64,000 nucleotides of DNA, taken from assembly GCF_900115745.1 (NCBI RefSeq), contig NZ_FOXP01000009.1:1-64000 (forward strand), read 5' to 3'. Under the pieces are notes generated by a model. The model was not told where the DNA came from, searched no databases, and saw nothing but the letters and a program-made list of their open reading frames with translations. This DNA is from Sphingomonas rubra (GTDB lineage: Bacteria; Pseudomonadota; Alphaproteobacteria; Sphingomonadales; Sphingomonadaceae). This document shows, piece by piece, positions 62,813-64,000 of this stretch (position 1 is the stretch's first letter; the number at the start of each line of letters is the position of its first letter). A program made the position numbers and the translations under genes.

Positions 62813-62896
62813 CCGTTCGCCCTCTGCGAAGTCGAAGGGCAAGTTACGAGCGCATCGCCTCGGGCCTGTGCTTCGACTTCGCTCAGCACGAACGGG
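62813..62896. repeat. Intergenic inverted repeat, family C
   Basis: CCGTTCGCCCTCTGCGAAGT and AGCACGAACGG with CTTCGACTTCGCTCAG between them form an inverted repeat similar to that at 20535-20640. It lies between convergent toxin and transporter genes. Confidence 0.7.
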
Positions 62897-62917
62897 TTAA
62901 GCTGATGTCATCATGCT

Positions 62918-64000
62918 CTAGCCGATCAACAACCCGGCCAGCGCCGCCGACATCAGGTTGGCGAGCGATCCCGCCACCAGCGCGCGGATGCCGAGCTTGG
63001 CGATCATCGGCCGTTGGTTGGGGGCGAGGCTGCCGGTCACTGCCATCTGGATGGCGATCGACGAGAAGTTGGCGAAGCCGCACAGCGCGAAGGTGACCAC
63101 CGCGATGGTGCGCGGGGAGAGCGCCGCCGCCTGTGTCCCGAGCGAGATATAGGCGACGAATTCGTTCAGCACGATCTTCTGCCCGAACAGCCCGCCGGCG
63201 ATCCCCGCCTCGTTCCACGGCACGTTGAGGAGGAACATGATCGGCGCGAAGACGGTGCCGAGCAGCCCTTGGAACGACAGGCCGGGCACGCCGACCAGGT
63301 TGCCGAGCCCGCCGAGCAGCCCGTTGGCGAGCGCCACCAGCGCGACGAAGGCGAGCACCATCGCGCCCACCGCCACGGCCAGCTTGACGCCCGTCTGCGC
63401 CCCTTGCGCGGCGGCCATGATGAGGTTGGCGGGGCGTTCCTCGTCGTGCGTCGCTTCAGGCAGCGGCTCGCCAGGTTCGTCGGGATGGTCGCCGAGCGGC
63501 AGTTCGGTCTGGCGGACCAGCACGTCGGGCATGATGATCTTGGCCATCAGGATGCCGCCGGGCGCGGCCATGAAGCTGGCGGCGAGGAGATACTCGATCG
63601 AGATGCCCATCGAGGCGTAGGCGGCCAGGATCGTGCCCGCGACGCCCGCCATGCCGCTGGTCATGACGGTGAAGAGCTGCGGCGGCGTCAGCCCGGCGAG
63701 ATAGGGGCGGATGACGAGCGGCGATTCGGACTGGCCGACGAAGATGTTCGCCGCCGCGCACAGCGATTCGACCTTGGAGACGCCGATCACGCGCTCGATC
63801 GCGCCGCCCAGCCAGCGCACCACCAGCTGCATGATGTTGAGGTAATAGAGGATCGACACCAGGCTGGCGAAGAAGATGATGACCGGCAGCGCCGCGATGG
63901 CGAAGCTGTTGCCGCCGATCGCGGGGCTGGCGAGCGGCCCGAACAGGAAGTCGGTGCCCGCCTTGGCGTAGCTCAGCAGGTCGGCGACCCCGCCCGACAG
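62918..64000 (-). CDS. CNT-family nucleoside transporter, C-terminal part
   Basis: The frame is open at the window end, so the N-terminus is missing. The 360 residues seen include [40 protein letters not shown] (substrate and sodium-binding QSESP/ExP region), [15 protein letters not shown] and [11 protein letters not shown] with [16 protein letters not shown], all typical of NupC-type concentrative transporters. It imports nucleosides with protons or sodium. A short charged loop (residues with [18 protein letters not shown]) is the only soluble part. Confidence 0.93.
   Translation of the reverse strand: MSGGVADLLSYAKAGTDFLFGPLASPAIGGNSFAIAALPVIIFFASLVSILYYLNIMQLVVRWLGGAIERVIGVSKVESLCAAANIFVGQSESPLVIRPYLAGLTPPQLFTVMTSGMAGVAGTILAAYASMGISIEYLLAASFMAAPGGILMAKIIMPDVLVRQTELPLGDHPDEPGEPLPEATHDEERPANLIMAAAQGAQTGVKLAVAVGAMVLAFVALVALANGLLGGLGNLVGVPGLSFQGLLGTVFAPIMFLLNVPWNEAGIAGGLFGQKIVLNEFVAYISLGTQAAALSPRTIAVVTFALCGFANFSSIAIQMAVTGSLAPNQRPMIAKLGIRALVAGSLANLMSAALAGLLIG

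Overview
The window is high-GC DNA whose conserved genes look like those of a sphingomonad (Sphingomonas or a close relative in the Alphaproteobacteria). Signs of this are the EipA/DUF1134 protein, a Mic60-like gene next to hemCD, the rsmB-rpe-heparinase-purH order, a DUF1674 protein, and two or three families of intergenic palindromes that recur downstream of genes. The assignment is an inference from gene content and repeats, not from a marker-gene comparison.

About 1-18.4 kb is an accessory region ending at a tRNA-Ser(GCT) gene whose 3' end faces it. From the left it holds: the end of an IS2-group IS3 transposase abutting a 5'-truncated IS6-family transposase; a candidate defence or conflict module made of an HD + Hsp90-type ATPase fusion, a Fic protein and an SMC/RloC-like ATPase; small genes of unknown function; a DUF3489-DUF2924-large serine recombinase cassette in which the DUF2924 gene carries a one-base frameshift; a divergent Xre regulator and PD-(D/E)XK-type nuclease with a coupled small partner; two copies of an operator-like palindrome; and a DUF5681 protein with a ParB-like/DNA methyltransferase fusion.

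About 18.5-31 kb is housekeeping: eipA-like, pyrC, ygfZ, a GDSL esterase, argB, a yggT-folD-marC operon, then a cell-surface glycan group (large membrane protein, GtrA, methyltransferase, GtrB-like glycosyltransferase) and a periplasmic aspartyl protease, ending with tRNA-Val(TAC). About 31-44 kb carries a cyoABCD-type quinol oxidase operon with one-base translational overlaps, a convergent PCu(A)C copper-chaperone-like gene, a SWIB protein, two tandem DUF4139 proteins, a TonB-dependent receptor with an unusual Gly-rich insert, and a Svx-like zinc-protease lipoprotein.

About 44-64 kb holds hemC-hemD-Mic60-like, DUF1674, rsmB, rpe-heparinase-purH, a polysaccharide flippase, polA, a PepSY membrane pair, aguB-type amidase, a 3-hydroxyacyl-CoA dehydrogenase, a Phd/PIN toxin-antitoxin pair and the C-terminal part of a CNT nucleoside transporter running off the window end. 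Many neighbours overlap by ATGA/GTGA/TGATG junctions, so tight operons are the rule. The most likely undescribed biology lies in the 1.2-7.7 kb module, the 13.3-15.3 kb regulator/nuclease/palindrome locus, and the repeat families.
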